DNA of 64,000 nt, taken from contig JACIVX010000001.1 in the NCBI GenBank assembly GCA_014361295.1, positions 383,924 to 447,923 of the forward strand, written 5' to 3'. The stretch is from Methanomassiliicoccales archaeon (GTDB taxonomy: Archaea > Thermoplasmatota > Thermoplasmata > Methanomassiliicoccales > JACIVX01). The notes below the pieces were generated by a model, which was not told the DNA's origin, searched no databases, and worked only from the letters and a program-made list of their open reading frames with translations. Below are positions 45,390 through 55,256 of this stretch, one piece after another. Made by a program: the position numbers and the translations under genes. The first letter of the stretch is position 1, and each line of letters starts with the position of its first letter.

Positions 45390-46034
45390 TCAGGCCTCGA
45401 TGCCCATCCGTTTCATCCGGTTCTTCACTTCCTCGGCGGGCACTTCTTTGTATCCTTCCTTTCCGATCGTCACGATCGTCATACCATCGCCACTAGCCGA
45501 GTCACGCTTCATCGCTGCATTGAGTGCTCTGATGACGAGATCAATCGACTCAGTCATCGAAAGGTTTTTTCGATAGTAATCCTCGAGAACGCCATAGGCA
45601 AAAGGAGATCCCGATCCAACAGAGACATAATCATCTCTGATCGAACCGCCCGCAGCGTCGATCCCGAATACATGCCCACCAGTCCTATCGACGCCGCCAA
45701 CAATTAAGCCCACATAATAATAGCCAGCGATACCTCCTCCACTCCTCAGAATGTTTGAAAGAAGCGTCGCAGCGGACTTCACTGATATGGGAACCCCCCT
45801 CTTCAGCTTATAGAGTTCAACCTCTGCACGGAGAAATCTTGCTAGTAGCTGAGCATCACCGACAAGACCAGCGACTGTTAAACCCAAATTATCATCAATC
45901 TTGAAAACCTTTTGAACTTCTTTGTGAGCGATCATGTTGCCCATTGTCGCTCTGTGTTCAGATGCCAATACGACTCCTTCGGCGTTAACGATTCCAATGG
46001 TTGTTGTACCTTTCTTAAGTTGTTCATTTTCCAT
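45390..46034 (-). CDS. psmB: 20S proteasome beta subunit
   Basis: 214 residues with a short propeptide (MENEQLKKG) cleaved before the catalytic Thr10 (TTTIGIVNAEGVV). Active-site Glu17 and Lys33 of the mature chain are in place (ASEHRATMGN ... HKEVQKVFKI). SGSGSPFAYGVLEDYY and KRDSASGDGM follow as usual. GGAAGGTG lies before the ATG. It assembles with alpha rings into the degrading core. It is 58 bp upstream of the aCPSF1 start on the same strand; an operon is possible. A TATA-like ATATATAT near 46112 is its likely promoter. Confidence 0.95.
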   Translation of the reverse strand: MENEQLKKGTTTIGIVNAEGVVLASEHRATMGNMIAHKEVQKVFKIDDNLGLTVAGLVGDAQLLARFLRAEVELYKLKRGVPISVKSAATLLSNILRSGGGIAGYYYVGLIVGGVDRTGGHVFGIDAAGGSIRDDYVSVGSGSPFAYGVLEDYYRKNLSMTESIDLVIRALNAAMKRDSASGDGMTIVTIGKEGYKEVPAEEVKNRMKRMGIEA

Positions 46035-46327
46035 CGAACTGCACCTTCCAAAATCAATTCTTCAAAAGATGGGGCTTTTCTCGATGTCTCGAATGAAACC
46101 GCCCATATATATATTTTATTACTTTTCATAACTCCTTCAGCAAAAAACCGCGATCGCACTGTGATCTATGTTAAACAAAGCTTACTCCTTGGCTTGGATA
46201 TCTTGGATATAGATATTATTGGTTGTTCACGAATTGACTTTTGCAAGTTCAAACGAATCGAGGTTCCGACGGCGAATCATTCATGCACTAACTCTAAATC
46301 TGGAGGGGTTCAATGAATATCGTCCTC
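46035..46327. other. Intergenic region upstream of psmB
   Basis: 293 bp holding the psmB promoter (minus-strand ATATATATATGG near 46110-46120) and Shine-Dalgarno. Plus-strand frames here are antisense and lack coding character. TTGGATATCTTGGATATAGATATT (46196 on) is a short direct repeat of TTGGATA. Confidence 0.45.
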
Positions 46328-46879
46328 TTACGGATTCTCATTCAATTTGATTTCATTTTTTCTTTGATCGGCAAATATTTCTCGTATTAATGATGATAAA
46401 AGCATGGCGACAGCAATTCCTGCTAAAATCCCTGTGAATAGCCTCAGCGGGTTCGTCGATTCATAGGATGTGAGGAGCTGCAGCGCACCATCTATCACAA
46501 GCGGAATGAACATCAAGACGAAAGTGATAGCATTAATCCTTATTTTCGGAGCCAATAAGGCAATAAGCATCCCGAGCGTGAGACCCGCAAAAATCCCAAA
46601 GTCTCTTGCGCAAAAGGGCATTTGATTTCCATTTATGAAATACGATCGATCAGATTTCTGATGGCAGTAGATATCACCAATTGTGTATATGATCCGCGGA
46701 AGAGGATTCATCCTTTCAACGATCTCGGCATTATCGATCTGGCCGACAAATCCGCTCAAATCATTCACGGTGTCGCTTGGCACGAGAAACGGCGAGGTAA
46801 GGATGACAAGAAACCAAATTGAGAATAGAATAAAAACGGCAGTTTCGATTTTTCTTGCGCTTAGATATCTGAAATTCAT
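46328..46879 (-). CDS. DUF2085-like small membrane protein
   Basis: 183 residues from ATG at 46879 (MNFRYLSARKIETAVFILFS); a frame to 46951 adds a loosely conserved leader. Five hydrophobic segments are visible. The signature is between helices 1 and 2: YTIGDIYCHQKSDRSYFINGNQMPFCARDFGIFAG, quoted here as IYCHQKSDRSYF and MPFCARDFGI. The conserved His/Cys residues look metal-binding or redox-related. Function unknown. It lies between psmB and an FmdE-like gene on the opposite strand. Confidence 0.75.
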   Translation of the reverse strand: MNFRYLSARKIETAVFILFSIWFLVILTSPFLVPSDTVNDLSGFVGQIDNAEIVERMNPLPRIIYTIGDIYCHQKSDRSYFINGNQMPFCARDFGIFAGLTLGMLIALLAPKIRINAITFVLMFIPLVIDGALQLLTSYESTNPLRLFTGILAGIAVAMLLSSLIREIFADQRKNEIKLNENP

Positions 46880-47163
46880 TGACCAAAGGGATATCAAGGA
46901 ATAGGGATATGATGATTGACCCTTACCGGAATTGATCAAAATAGATCTCATTAAATTGAATAATCTATAATTCCTGACGAAAATCCTATTCCCCTGCCCA
47001 TTCTTGAGCTTCCCGCAGAGTTTAATTGACTTTCTCAGCCTTTTCTTAAGCTTAGTAATCGTTTGCGCTTGAAATTTTGCAGTAATTGCGTGAAAAACGA
47101 AAAAATCAAATGAAAGACTAAGCGAGAGGAAACTTGATAAATTAGTATGGTTACTCAGGTTCG

Positions 47164-47583
47164 ATGATTGAACTTCCAGAGGATCTGCAGATTCTAAAAA
47201 GATTTCACGGACATCTGGGGCCTTACGTTGTAGTAGGATACAAAATGGGTAAGATCGGTCGGCAGAAGATTAATGGTAAGGTATCTGCTATCGTCCGTAC
47301 TGGCACCAGAAGACCTCTCTCATGTATTATTGATGGAATCCAATTCTCATCGTCATGCACCCTTGGCAAAGGAAATATTTCGATTGTCGATGACGGAAAA
47401 GCATGTGCCACATTTACGGGATCTGGACTGATCATCGATGTCATGCTACGCGACGAGATCAAGAAGCTAATCGATTCTACAATGTCGTCAGACACGGAAG
47501 AGAAAATTGCCCTTGATCTTTTCCACAAAGATGATGATGAATTATTTATCGTTAGAGAAATCGAATCAACCACATCTGGGTGA
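47164..47583 (+). CDS. FmdE-like (formylmethanofuran dehydrogenase subunit E family) protein
   Basis: 139 residues corresponding to the N-terminal FmdE domain alone: FHGHLGPYVVVGYKMG, TGTRRPLSCIIDGIQFSSSCTLGKGN (Cys and His ligands) and an acidic C-terminus. There is no ferredoxin or zinc-finger tail, and no other Fwd/Fmd subunits are nearby, so a role in methanogenesis is not supported. Small FmdE proteins are suspected in metal or molybdopterin-related tasks. The last 32 nt overlap the end of the convergent TadC-like gene. Confidence 0.82.
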   Translation: MIELPEDLQILKRFHGHLGPYVVVGYKMGKIGRQKINGKVSAIVRTGTRRPLSCIIDGIQFSSSCTLGKGNISIVDDGKACATFTGSGLIIDVMLRDEIKKLIDSTMSSDTEEKIALDLFHKDDDELFIVREIESTTSG

Positions 47584-49345
47584 GGAGTGATGTTCCGATA
47601 AACACAACCATTGAAAGAGGCATCCTCCTGCCAAATTGAAAGAGAACTTCATTCCAACTTCTATCACCGAGAAGAAAAACCGTAAAGTACGTAATGATAA
47701 AAGTCAGCTCGATCAGATAAATTCCAGCGACTAAAATATTTGAATTAAGCACAGGCGTCGCGATCGATCCATAAACATTCACCACAGAGAAAATACTACA
47801 GGTCATACCTAAAACGACTGGCGCAAAAAAGATGCATGTGGACCTCATCATGTCGACGACCCCACGCAGTCGCTCCTCAATTTTCAATTCACACGATTTT
47901 AGATCGCTGAGGTGCTGTGCAAGATTCACTGCTAGCCGGCCCGCTCCCTGCGTGTCGCGATTTGCACATCTTGCAACGATCTGCATCGCTCCTTTGATCA
48001 ACGGCGAAATCGATAGTATTACAATTTCCTCCACAACCACATGTTCGATGTTTTTCCTCATCATTCTTGATTTGTGAATAACTCTTTTCGCAAAATCAGC
48101 AAATGGCGAGCCGAATCTCGATTCTGTGCATTCTTTCAATGAGATCTCGAAGCTCCCACCAGCAATCATTCTGTTTCCCATCTGGTAGAGGGCCGTGATG
48201 AATTCTTTTTCGTTTTCCCTGTTGCGATTTCTTGATAAATGATCGCTTCTTAATTTTAAAGCGAATAGGATCGGCACTGGAATCGATAACATCAATAAGA
48301 CTACATACGGTTGATCTTCAGCGAGACCCGAAAGGAGGAAGACAAAGGTGGTGGCGACAACGAAAGCTAATACGGATAACTCATATCGTCCGAGTTCAAT
48401 TCGACTCTTTTGTTGATCGTTCATTGGATTTCTTGAAAGGATTGAATTTGCGAAAAGAAAAGTCATCGCAGGCAAAATGATCAACAACAAAACATAAGCG
48501 CTTGTGGGTTCCATTGATGGAGTGATTCCATTGATGCCATCAGAAGACGCCATCGAAAAATAACTTTGGAAAATTAATAGCGGGAAAAAAGATAGAATCA
48601 TGACTGGCAACAAGACACCGAGCGCGAAAAGAACCAAGGTTGGCACCGTCAGAGAGACAACATATTTCTCAACACCCTCTTTGATTCCGCTGATGACTAT
48701 GGAATTAGCCTTATCGAGAACGCGACTTATGCCATCTTTTGTTTTTTCGCATGTAGAAGAAATAATCAAATGGAGTGCCTGTCGCAATCCATCGTTCATA
48801 TTTGAAAGTGATGAAGCAATTTGGAGTAAACCAGAAACCGCGTTTGTCCTCGACCTTGTCACCACTCCCCACAACGCAGAGAAGAGCTTCTCAGAAAGCG
48901 GACCCTCTATGTGCTTCGATGTGAAGATGATGGCATGTTCAATGGAGGGGTCGAATTGGATGCTCATCGACATACAGCCGATGACTGCTGGTGAGTCTCG
49001 AAACAGCATTCTTTCCTCACGGGTAATGAACCAGTTTGGTACGTTAAGAATTAAGGAAGCGAGAACAACTGGGAAAAGAAACGAAGCAAGTAAGATTGGG
49101 ATCATTCTCATGCTTCCTATCAGAAAAAATAGCGGTACGGAAATCGACAGGATGAGTGCTGAAGAAACGATGAGTATCGTCCAAGAAGCAGAAATGACGT
49201 CATTCTCATCTATCCCACGAAGCTCAAGCCAACGTTTCGATTGATTTAGGACTAAACGTCCAAAATACTTTTTGAGATATCGAGGAGGTTGTACTTTGTG
49301 TACACTTTTGATGAATGTTAAGTAAGTATTTTCAAGCGAATTCAC
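47552..49345 (-). CDS. Type II/IV secretion membrane platform protein (TadC/ArlJ-like)
   Basis: 597 residues from a GTG at 49345 with AGGAGGT eight nt before; a longer ATG start at 49384 overlaps the ATPase more. Two T2SSF modules (about 95-230 and 380-540), each followed by transmembrane helices; SIQFDPSIEHAIIFTSKHIEGPLSEK and IAGGSFEISLKECTESRFGSPFADFAKR belong to them (landmarks given in parts). It forms the membrane platform on which the pilus ATPase works. Overlaps the ATPase gene. The fused two-module form is as in archaeal FlaJ-like proteins. Confidence 0.82.
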   Translation of the reverse strand: MNSLENTYLTFIKSVHKVQPPRYLKKYFGRLVLNQSKRWLELRGIDENDVISASWTILIVSSALILSISVPLFFLIGSMRMIPILLASFLFPVVLASLILNVPNWFITREERMLFRDSPAVIGCMSMSIQFDPSIEHAIIFTSKHIEGPLSEKLFSALWGVVTRSRTNAVSGLLQIASSLSNMNDGLRQALHLIISSTCEKTKDGISRVLDKANSIVISGIKEGVEKYVVSLTVPTLVLFALGVLLPVMILSFFPLLIFQSYFSMASSDGINGITPSMEPTSAYVLLLIILPAMTFLFANSILSRNPMNDQQKSRIELGRYELSVLAFVVATTFVFLLSGLAEDQPYVVLLMLSIPVPILFALKLRSDHLSRNRNRENEKEFITALYQMGNRMIAGGSFEISLKECTESRFGSPFADFAKRVIHKSRMMRKNIEHVVVEEIVILSISPLIKGAMQIVARCANRDTQGAGRLAVNLAQHLSDLKSCELKIEERLRGVVDMMRSTCIFFAPVVLGMTCSIFSVVNVYGSIATPVLNSNILVAGIYLIELTFIITYFTVFLLGDRSWNEVLFQFGRRMPLSMVVFIGTSLLTQMWLIRFL

Positions 49346-51095
49346 CAAGTCCCAACCTCCTCTGAACCCAGCTTTCAAATTCATTTAGAATTAGTTCGTG
49401 ATCGACCTTCCCCACATCCATCCGTTGCCAAAGAAATTCATTAGTTTTCGCAATCCACTCGGGTTCGAGGCATTCCTTTCGTCCTTTTTGAGCAATTGCG
49501 AGAAGGACCTCCCGCATTTTCGCTCTCGTCAAAATGTTCATCCACGCCTCTTCACAATTAAGATTCCATGACTTTGCTATTCTCTCAATAATGCCGGAAT
49601 CTTTGATGGAATGCAAGTTGAATTTACCAGTGTGATGATCGAATTCAACGAGCGGTCGAAATTCACCAGGGTTGCTATCCTTCTTGAGTTCAGTCAATTC
49701 GATGATTTTACGCATCTGCTTCGGAGATCCATGAGGTCTGTACAAACCGAGCGTGATAACGATATCTGTTGCCCCAAACGCTTCCTTTGGAATGCCCATA
49801 TCATGAACGACACGCTCATAGACAGACCTAGCGGAATCGCCGTGTATCGTTCCGAGCACGGAAGATCCTGCTTTTCCAGTCCGCATACTTTCGTAAAGTG
49901 TAATAGCCTCTTTTCCCCGCACCTCTCCCAGAACAATAGCGGATTCACCGAGTCTCAACGAGACCCGGAGCGCTTCGTCTGTTTTTTCTTCCCTCTCAAC
50001 ACCGATTTCGTTTTCGACAAGTATTGACTGAATCTTGTAGCCGAGCTGCTGAAGCTTTCTTATTGGCAATTCTGAGGTATCCTCAATCGCGAGAATCCTC
50101 TGAGTTCTTGGAAATTCGAATAGCGTTGCCCCCAACAATGCGGACTTCCCTGCTCCTCGAGGCCCGCAAATCAATATCGTGGCACGGCCATCTATCAGAA
50201 AAGAAATGAGAGCAGCGATAAAACAATCAATGGTTTCATTGAACGCCAGTTTCAGCAGCGTCCATGGAAATCGAGAATGTCTTCTCAAGGCTATTGCTGT
50301 GCCCATGGGGCTCAACGGGGGACCAATCACAGTCGCACGGGTATCAAAACTTGCGACATCGATCTCCATGACAGGAAAAGCCTCGGAAAAAGGTCTCCTG
50401 CTATATTGTCTAAATCTTGAGACGAGCCCCTCAATTTCGGAGTTGGTTGCAACAACATTCGTGGCGCATCTCACGATGCTGTTTGACCCAGAAATCCCAT
50501 TAAGGGTAACGTAGATCGGATTTTCAGGGGCTGGCGCATCGATGTAAATATCTTCGATGTGATCGTCCGATAACATCGTTTCAAGAATTCCTAGCCCTAC
50601 TGTATATCTCGCTACTATTCTCGCCAGCCTTTCTTGTAATTGTTCGTTGGCCACACCATATTCACGTCGTACGAGTGCAATTTTATTATTGGTGAGCGAT
50701 GTGATCAATTGGAGTGAGGTTGATTGAACATATGAACTCAGCTCATCGAAGGAGAGGGAGAATTCTCTTGGCGGATTTTGTCCTAAGTGCTCGATCGTCT
50801 TTCGAACAATTCGCGTTAATTCGTTCGAAAGCTCATATTCCCACGGCGCAATATGATAAAGGTATTCGATCCCTTCATTTAAATAGAAAATCTGGACATG
50901 TGCATCTTTGATGTCGTATTCTTCAATCTTTTTAGCGTTCCGAGGAATATTCTTGACCAGCCAACATCCAGAATAATGTGGCCTGTGAGTGCTTCTTTCA
51001 GCGACGAGTTTATCGAATCCCTTCTTTGCAATACTTCGTTGATCAGTATTCATTGGTTGGCTTGAAATGGGAGTTCTAATTACGACTTTCGCCAT
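49332..51095 (-). CDS. Type II/IV secretion (pilus assembly) ATPase, TadA/ArlI-like
   Basis: 587 residues. N-terminal about 150 residues are not conserved (HVQIFYLNEGIEYLYHIAP). The ATPase core has Walker A CGPRGAGKSAL, Asp-box AIEDTSELPI, Walker B-like SAIVLGEVRGKEAITLYESMRTGKAG (parts) and the His box GTIHGDSARSVYERVVHDMG. It powers assembly or secretion of a surface filament through TadC. Start ATG overlaps the upstream small Cys-rich gene by 20 nt. GTG of TadC overlaps its end. No archaellum genes are visible. Confidence 0.86.
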   Translation of the reverse strand: MAKVVIRTPISSQPMNTDQRSIAKKGFDKLVAERSTHRPHYSGCWLVKNIPRNAKKIEEYDIKDAHVQIFYLNEGIEYLYHIAPWEYELSNELTRIVRKTIEHLGQNPPREFSLSFDELSSYVQSTSLQLITSLTNNKIALVRREYGVANEQLQERLARIVARYTVGLGILETMLSDDHIEDIYIDAPAPENPIYVTLNGISGSNSIVRCATNVVATNSEIEGLVSRFRQYSRRPFSEAFPVMEIDVASFDTRATVIGPPLSPMGTAIALRRHSRFPWTLLKLAFNETIDCFIAALISFLIDGRATILICGPRGAGKSALLGATLFEFPRTQRILAIEDTSELPIRKLQQLGYKIQSILVENEIGVEREEKTDEALRVSLRLGESAIVLGEVRGKEAITLYESMRTGKAGSSVLGTIHGDSARSVYERVVHDMGIPKEAFGATDIVITLGLYRPHGSPKQMRKIIELTELKKDSNPGEFRPLVEFDHHTGKFNLHSIKDSGIIERIAKSWNLNCEEAWMNILTRAKMREVLLAIAQKGRKECLEPEWIAKTNEFLWQRMDVGKVDHELILNEFESWVQRRLGLGEFA

Positions 51096-51645
51096 CAGTT
51101 GTCACCACCATGAAGACTTCTCTAGCAACAATTCGCTCAATCGCTTCAATTTCCGTACTTGCGTATTTGAGCCAAAATCCAAGCTTTTCTGAACAATTCT
51201 GGCATTTTTCAGATCGATTGTCAAATTGGTCATTCAAAAGGAGTCTCAGGTCTTTAACAGACAAGCGATCAATAACAAGATCCAGTACGGACCGTGGATT
51301 TGAAGGGCATGATGTACAGTGCTTATTAAAGTCAAAATTCGCAAATGCAGAAAAGAATGAACTTTCAATTTTCGAAGCATGTTGAAGAATTTTAATGACC
51401 GTTTTATCGTATGAAACGTCTTGATCACCCATTAGAAGAATTTCACTGATGCTTGCTTCAGTCGAAAGAATTTTGAGAACAGACTCGAAACATCTAGGAT
51501 CTCTCAAATCCTGCTTACCTTGGCATTTGCTGCAATTGATTTCGAGTCTACCTTCAGATTTCGTGTACTGACAGAGAATAGCATCCTCATTCTGTTGGGA
51601 GAATTTGTCTCTCATGCGTAGAAATGACTGTCCACCTCGTCTCAT
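51076..51645 (-). CDS. Cys-rich hypothetical protein heading the pilus operon
   Basis: 189 residues with four Cys pairs (NCSKCQGK, DPRCFES, CTSCPS, KCQNCSEK), likely binding one or more zinc ions. No signal peptide or membrane helix. It overlaps the secretion ATPase gene by 20 nt, so it is the first gene of a three-gene operon with ATPase and TadC. A GAGGAG sits 6 nt before the ATG. It could be a cytosolic regulator or assembly partner (inference). Confidence 0.65.
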   Translation of the reverse strand: MRRGGQSFLRMRDKFSQQNEDAILCQYTKSEGRLEINCSKCQGKQDLRDPRCFESVLKILSTEASISEILLMGDQDVSYDKTVIKILQHASKIESSFFSAFANFDFNKHCTSCPSNPRSVLDLVIDRLSVKDLRLLLNDQFDNRSEKCQNCSEKLGFWLKYASTEIEAIERIVAREVFMVVTTDGESRN

Positions 51646-51842
51646 ACTCCTCGTACACTGATTTAGTTCAATAGTCCATTCATTTATCCACTACAATGAA
51701 GCTAATTAACTAAGAATGCGATTCTTTGAGTTGTAAAATAGCGCTTGCGAAACGTTATTGGATCAAGCAATCAGTGTCATTCAACATGTGAAGCCTTCGT
51801 GGCAGAGGAAGAGAATTATAAAATAACGACATACGTGAGACC

Positions 51843-53771
51843 GTGGTCGAGCTCGTAGCACCTGCCGGTTCAAAGGATGCACTTAAGGCAGCAATCCTCG
51901 GAGGTGCGGATGCAGTCTATCTCGGCGGAAAGCGATTTGGTGCTAGGAGATTGGCAGAAAACTTCACTCCTGGAGAACTGAAAGCTGCGGTCCGAATTGC
52001 CCATGACCATGATGTTAAGGTCTTTGCGACTGTGAATACCCTGGTCAAAGAGAAAGAGCTCTCAGCTGCCCTTTCCCATGTTGACTTTCTCGTGTCTATC
52101 GACATTGACGCAATTATCGTCCAAGATAGGGGACTTCTGAAGCTGATTAACGATAATTTTTCGATACCTATCCACGCCTCAACACAGATGGGGATTCATT
52201 CGCCTGAATGTGCTGCTTGGGCCGAAGCCAACGGAATTAAGAGAGCGATTTTGGCTAGAGAATTGACATTCTCTGAACTGAAGAAACTGAGGAAAGAAAC
52301 GGACATCGAGCTTGAGATTTTTGTGCATGGCGCTTTGTGTTATTCGTATTCGGGTCAATGCTTGTTTTCCAGTTTACTTGGTGGGCGGAGCGGTAACAGG
52401 GGCATGTGCGCGCAACCCTGCCGAAAATTGTACAAATTTGGCAACAAGGAGAGTTATATGTTAAGTACCGCAGACCTGTGCGCGATCGACAATTTGCCAC
52501 GTTTGGTGAAAATCGGAATCGATGCTTTCAAAATCGAGGGTAGGATGAGAAGTCCAATTTATGTTTATCTCGCATCAAGAATTTACTCAAACGCAATCGC
52601 CCGGGTGAAAAAAGGAGAAGAAGAGATCATTACAGTAAGGGAAAGAGAACTACTTGAAACGGTTTTCAATCGAGGGTTCACCTCTGGGTACCTCGATAAA
52701 GAACAAATCATGCAGAGAGAATTCCCTGAGTCGCGGGGTTTACCGCTTGGCACAGGCACGGTAAGAGGAGGCGCCCTCCGAATCAAATCTAAATCGATTC
52801 GGAATGGTGACGGCATCACCTTATACAGGGACGGAGAGAAAATCGGTGGTTTCGAGGTAGAGGTGATCAGGAAAAATGATAGTGAACACATCCTAATCCC
52901 GCCATTCAGTCTTCAAGATGGGAAGTATTTTGTGTATAAAACAAAAGACTGGGAATTTTTAAAAATTCAGGAAATGATAGATGCGTTCCCGTTCCGAACG
53001 ACAAAAGCGGAAGAAAGAATTACGAAGCTAGAATTACCTTCCAAAAAGAGACAAAAGTCTGAGTGTGAATTATCGTTTTACATTTCATCCATTAAATCTC
53101 TCCAGAAGATACTTCCATATGCAACGAGGATTTATTTTGAATGGAATAAACAATTCGATGAAGCGAAGCGACTTTGCGAAAATCAAGGGATTGAAATCGT
53201 TTTGATGATGCCGAGAATTTCAACAAAAGTGCCAGAAACACACGAGGAATCTCTGATGGTGTGCACATTGGGTCAGATCCAGAAGTACTCAGATAGAAAG
53301 CTCTATGGTCATTATTCCCTGAATTTCTTTAACAGCCTAACGATTCCAAAATTGTATCAATACACGCTCTCCGTTGAGCTCAATAGGGACGAGATGAAGG
53401 AAATTACAGAACATTATAATGGAAGACTTGAGATTCTTGCATTCGGAAAAATCGAACTTATGGTGACGAAAGATCCCACAATTCCTGAGGGAATACTAAT
53501 CGACGAGCGAGGGAAGAAATTTGAAGTCTACCGGGACAATCACGGTCTTGTGCACATTCTCAATTCGGCTGACCTATTGCTTCTAGATCACCTGGATGAA
53601 ATTTCAGAAATGGGAATCAACTCGATCGGAATTGATCTGAGAAGGAGAGATGCTGAACTTTGTGAACTTGTCGCCAAAGCGTTCTACGAAAAAAAAGTGG
53701 AATTAAAAGGCGAGATCAAAAAGAGATGCAAATCGATCACTCATGGTCATTACTTGAGGGGTGTTTTATAA
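51843..53771 (+). CDS. U32-family peptidase (collagenase-like)
   Basis: 642 residues from GTG at 51843 (VELVAPAGSKDALKAAILGGADAVYLGG, quoted in parts). The family signature EIFVHGALCYSYSGQCLFSS and NRGMCAQPCRKLY are present, and KIEGRMRS follows near residue 230. The C-terminal 250 residues are a divergent beta-rich part typical of the longer U32 proteins. U32 members modify rRNA/tRNA (RlhA, TrhP) or have been called collagenases. Substrate not predictable. It separates the pilus operon from the pilin-like genes. Confidence 0.86.
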   Translation: MVELVAPAGSKDALKAAILGGADAVYLGGKRFGARRLAENFTPGELKAAVRIAHDHDVKVFATVNTLVKEKELSAALSHVDFLVSIDIDAIIVQDRGLLKLINDNFSIPIHASTQMGIHSPECAAWAEANGIKRAILARELTFSELKKLRKETDIELEIFVHGALCYSYSGQCLFSSLLGGRSGNRGMCAQPCRKLYKFGNKESYMLSTADLCAIDNLPRLVKIGIDAFKIEGRMRSPIYVYLASRIYSNAIARVKKGEEEIITVRERELLETVFNRGFTSGYLDKEQIMQREFPESRGLPLGTGTVRGGALRIKSKSIRNGDGITLYRDGEKIGGFEVEVIRKNDSEHILIPPFSLQDGKYFVYKTKDWEFLKIQEMIDAFPFRTTKAEERITKLELPSKKRQKSECELSFYISSIKSLQKILPYATRIYFEWNKQFDEAKRLCENQGIEIVLMMPRISTKVPETHEESLMVCTLGQIQKYSDRKLYGHYSLNFFNSLTIPKLYQYTLSVELNRDEMKEITEHYNGRLEILAFGKIELMVTKDPTIPEGILIDERGKKFEVYRDNHGLVHILNSADLLLLDHLDEISEMGINSIGIDLRRRDAELCELVAKAFYEKKVELKGEIKKRCKSITHGHYLRGVL

Positions 53772-53874
53772 CCCAAGTTCCAGTCGAATCTTTGAGCCCT
53801 CAGATACTAGCGAGATCTAATTGTAATGTATAAGGAAAAGAAGAGAGATCTTAATCGCCAAACGGTCGAGAAAA

Positions 53875-54375
53875 ATGGAACGGTCATCAAAGGACTCTCA
53901 TTTCTATTCGATTAAAAACCAATATAAACGCAGATTAAACAAGGATTCTCAAGCAATTGGAAGTTTTTTCGAAGTCATTCTAACTCTGATGATCGTAACG
54001 GTCGGAATCGTCATTCTATCCGGTGTCATTATGTCAGCAAGCCAAGATATTGCTAAATCGGAAAATAATCTAGAAAGGGCATTGGAGAGAATTGTCAAGC
54101 AATTCTTTTCAGATGATCGATTCTTCACCCAAAATGGAATGCTGATTATTCCCCCACTTTACAATGTCTCTTCAACGATTTACGATTTCGATGGAGTCAA
54201 CGGTTGCAGCATTATTCTTATCGATATAACGAATCAAGAGAAAGCTCTGACTCTATTGAAACATGGTGATGTGCCCGAAGAACCCGGCTCGCTGTTCAGT
54301 GCCACTTACCCTGTAAACCTTTTATACTCATCTGGAATGGTTGGTGCTGGTCTCATAATAATTGGAGTGTGGTAG
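53875..54375 (+). CDS. Pilin-like protein A (class III-type N-terminus)
   Basis: 166 residues. The N-terminus KRRLNKDSQAIGSFFEVILTLMIV carries basic residues, a QA motif and a 20-residue hydrophobic stretch, as in archaeal class III prepilin signal peptides; cleavage would occur near DSQA. The rest is a soluble domain with hydrophobic strands. Close to a pilus ATPase/platform, so it is probably a filament or pseudopilin subunit (inference). The start codon is followed by the overlapping gene B (14 nt). Confidence 0.6.
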   Translation: MERSSKDSHFYSIKNQYKRRLNKDSQAIGSFFEVILTLMIVTVGIVILSGVIMSASQDIAKSENNLERALERIVKQFFSDDRFFTQNGMLIIPPLYNVSSTIYDFDGVNGCSIILIDITNQEKALTLLKHGDVPEEPGSLFSATYPVNLLYSSGMVGAGLIIIGVW

Positions 54376-54883
54376 CATTAGGCGCAAAGATGAGGCACAA
54401 GCATTAATCTTCGACGCCCTGCTTTTTCTTGTGATATGCACGATGATTTCCCTCTCAATATCCAATTTTACATTCAGGATTGAAGAGGAACAATCTGATT
54501 ACTTACAGAAACACACCGAGAACGCGCACCACGTGTTGCTGAAAACGACCGTCGATCTTTCGGGTTTTGAAGAATCTGAACTTGCCAGGAATAAGTCCCT
54601 AAGCATCGCTCATATTTCTGCCTATTTTCTGATGAACGGACTCGAAGAAAATGATTCGAGAATGATCTATTTCAAATCGATTACTCTTTACCTTCTTGAT
54701 CGGTTGCTACCCGCATGTCTAGGTTATCAATGGAGTGTGAAATGCGGCAACTACTCATTAGTCGTGTCATCAGATTCCATTGATGACATGAAAACAAGCA
54801 AGTTTGCATCGTTTATAGAGGTCTCAGCAAACGGAGGATCGAACCTTGTCTCTTTTTACCTCTTTACCTGGATGCGCAAATAA
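54362..54883 (+). CDS. Pilin-like protein B
   Basis: 173 residues from a TTG that overlaps gene A by 14 nt. The N-terminus RRKDEAQALIFDALLFLVICTMISL has the same KD-x-QA pattern then a hydrophobic helix. The mature part contains two Cys pairs (ACLGYQWSVKCG) probably forming a disulfide outside the cell. Together with gene A and the ATPase/TadC operon it suggests an archaeal type IV pilus-like locus resembling haloarchaeal DUF7287/DUF7288 pairs (recalled, not searched). Confidence 0.6.
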   Translation: MECGSIRRKDEAQALIFDALLFLVICTMISLSISNFTFRIEEEQSDYLQKHTENAHHVLLKTTVDLSGFEESELARNKSLSIAHISAYFLMNGLEENDSRMIYFKSITLYLLDRLLPACLGYQWSVKCGNYSLVVSSDSIDDMKTSKFASFIEVSANGGSNLVSFYLFTWMRK

Positions 54884-54914
54884 GTAGGTCAAGATAAGCC
54901 AGCAATTTGACGAG

Positions 54915-55256
54915 CTATTTCCCCTTGATCATTCCTCTAGCTGTCTTTGTCGCCTTGGTCAATTCAAGATATTGAAAGATAAAAGCAATGAAAATCGAGA
55001 TGAAAATCGATGCTACCAATAGCTCCGATGGGATTGCCTTTATAAAATCGAGAAACTTCAAAAAAGCGTGATCCTGCGCGATGAAATCGACTAGAAAAAG
55101 AATAGCAACTAGACTGAAAAGATAAGATAGCCAACCGAAAACTGTGGTCTTGACACGAATTACTTTGCAATGCGCACCGCAAATCTCGCATTTTTCCCTT
55201 GAGTACCAGTTTTTAGGCCTAAGGATCTTGCAATCAGGGCAGTAACAGAATTTCAT
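54915..55256 (-). CDS. Zinc-ribbon membrane protein, two TM helices
   Basis: 113 residues. An N-terminal zinc ribbon (CYCPDCK ... CEICGAHC, about 35 residues) is followed by two transmembrane helices (FGWLSYLFSLVAILFLVDF and VASIFISIFIAFIF) and a basic C-tail. No known family. Its ATG overlaps the stop of the small upstream ORF (ATGA), so they would be expressed together. Confidence 0.65.
   Translation of the reverse strand: MKFCYCPDCKILRPKNWYSREKCEICGAHCKVIRVKTTVFGWLSYLFSLVAILFLVDFIAQDHAFLKFLDFIKAIPSELLVASIFISIFIAFIFQYLELTKATKTARGMIKGK

Noticed and set aside
45912-46316. 134-residue plus-strand frame opposite psmB
   Set aside because: Lies over the psmB start and promoter, has no coding signature and is best seen as antisense.
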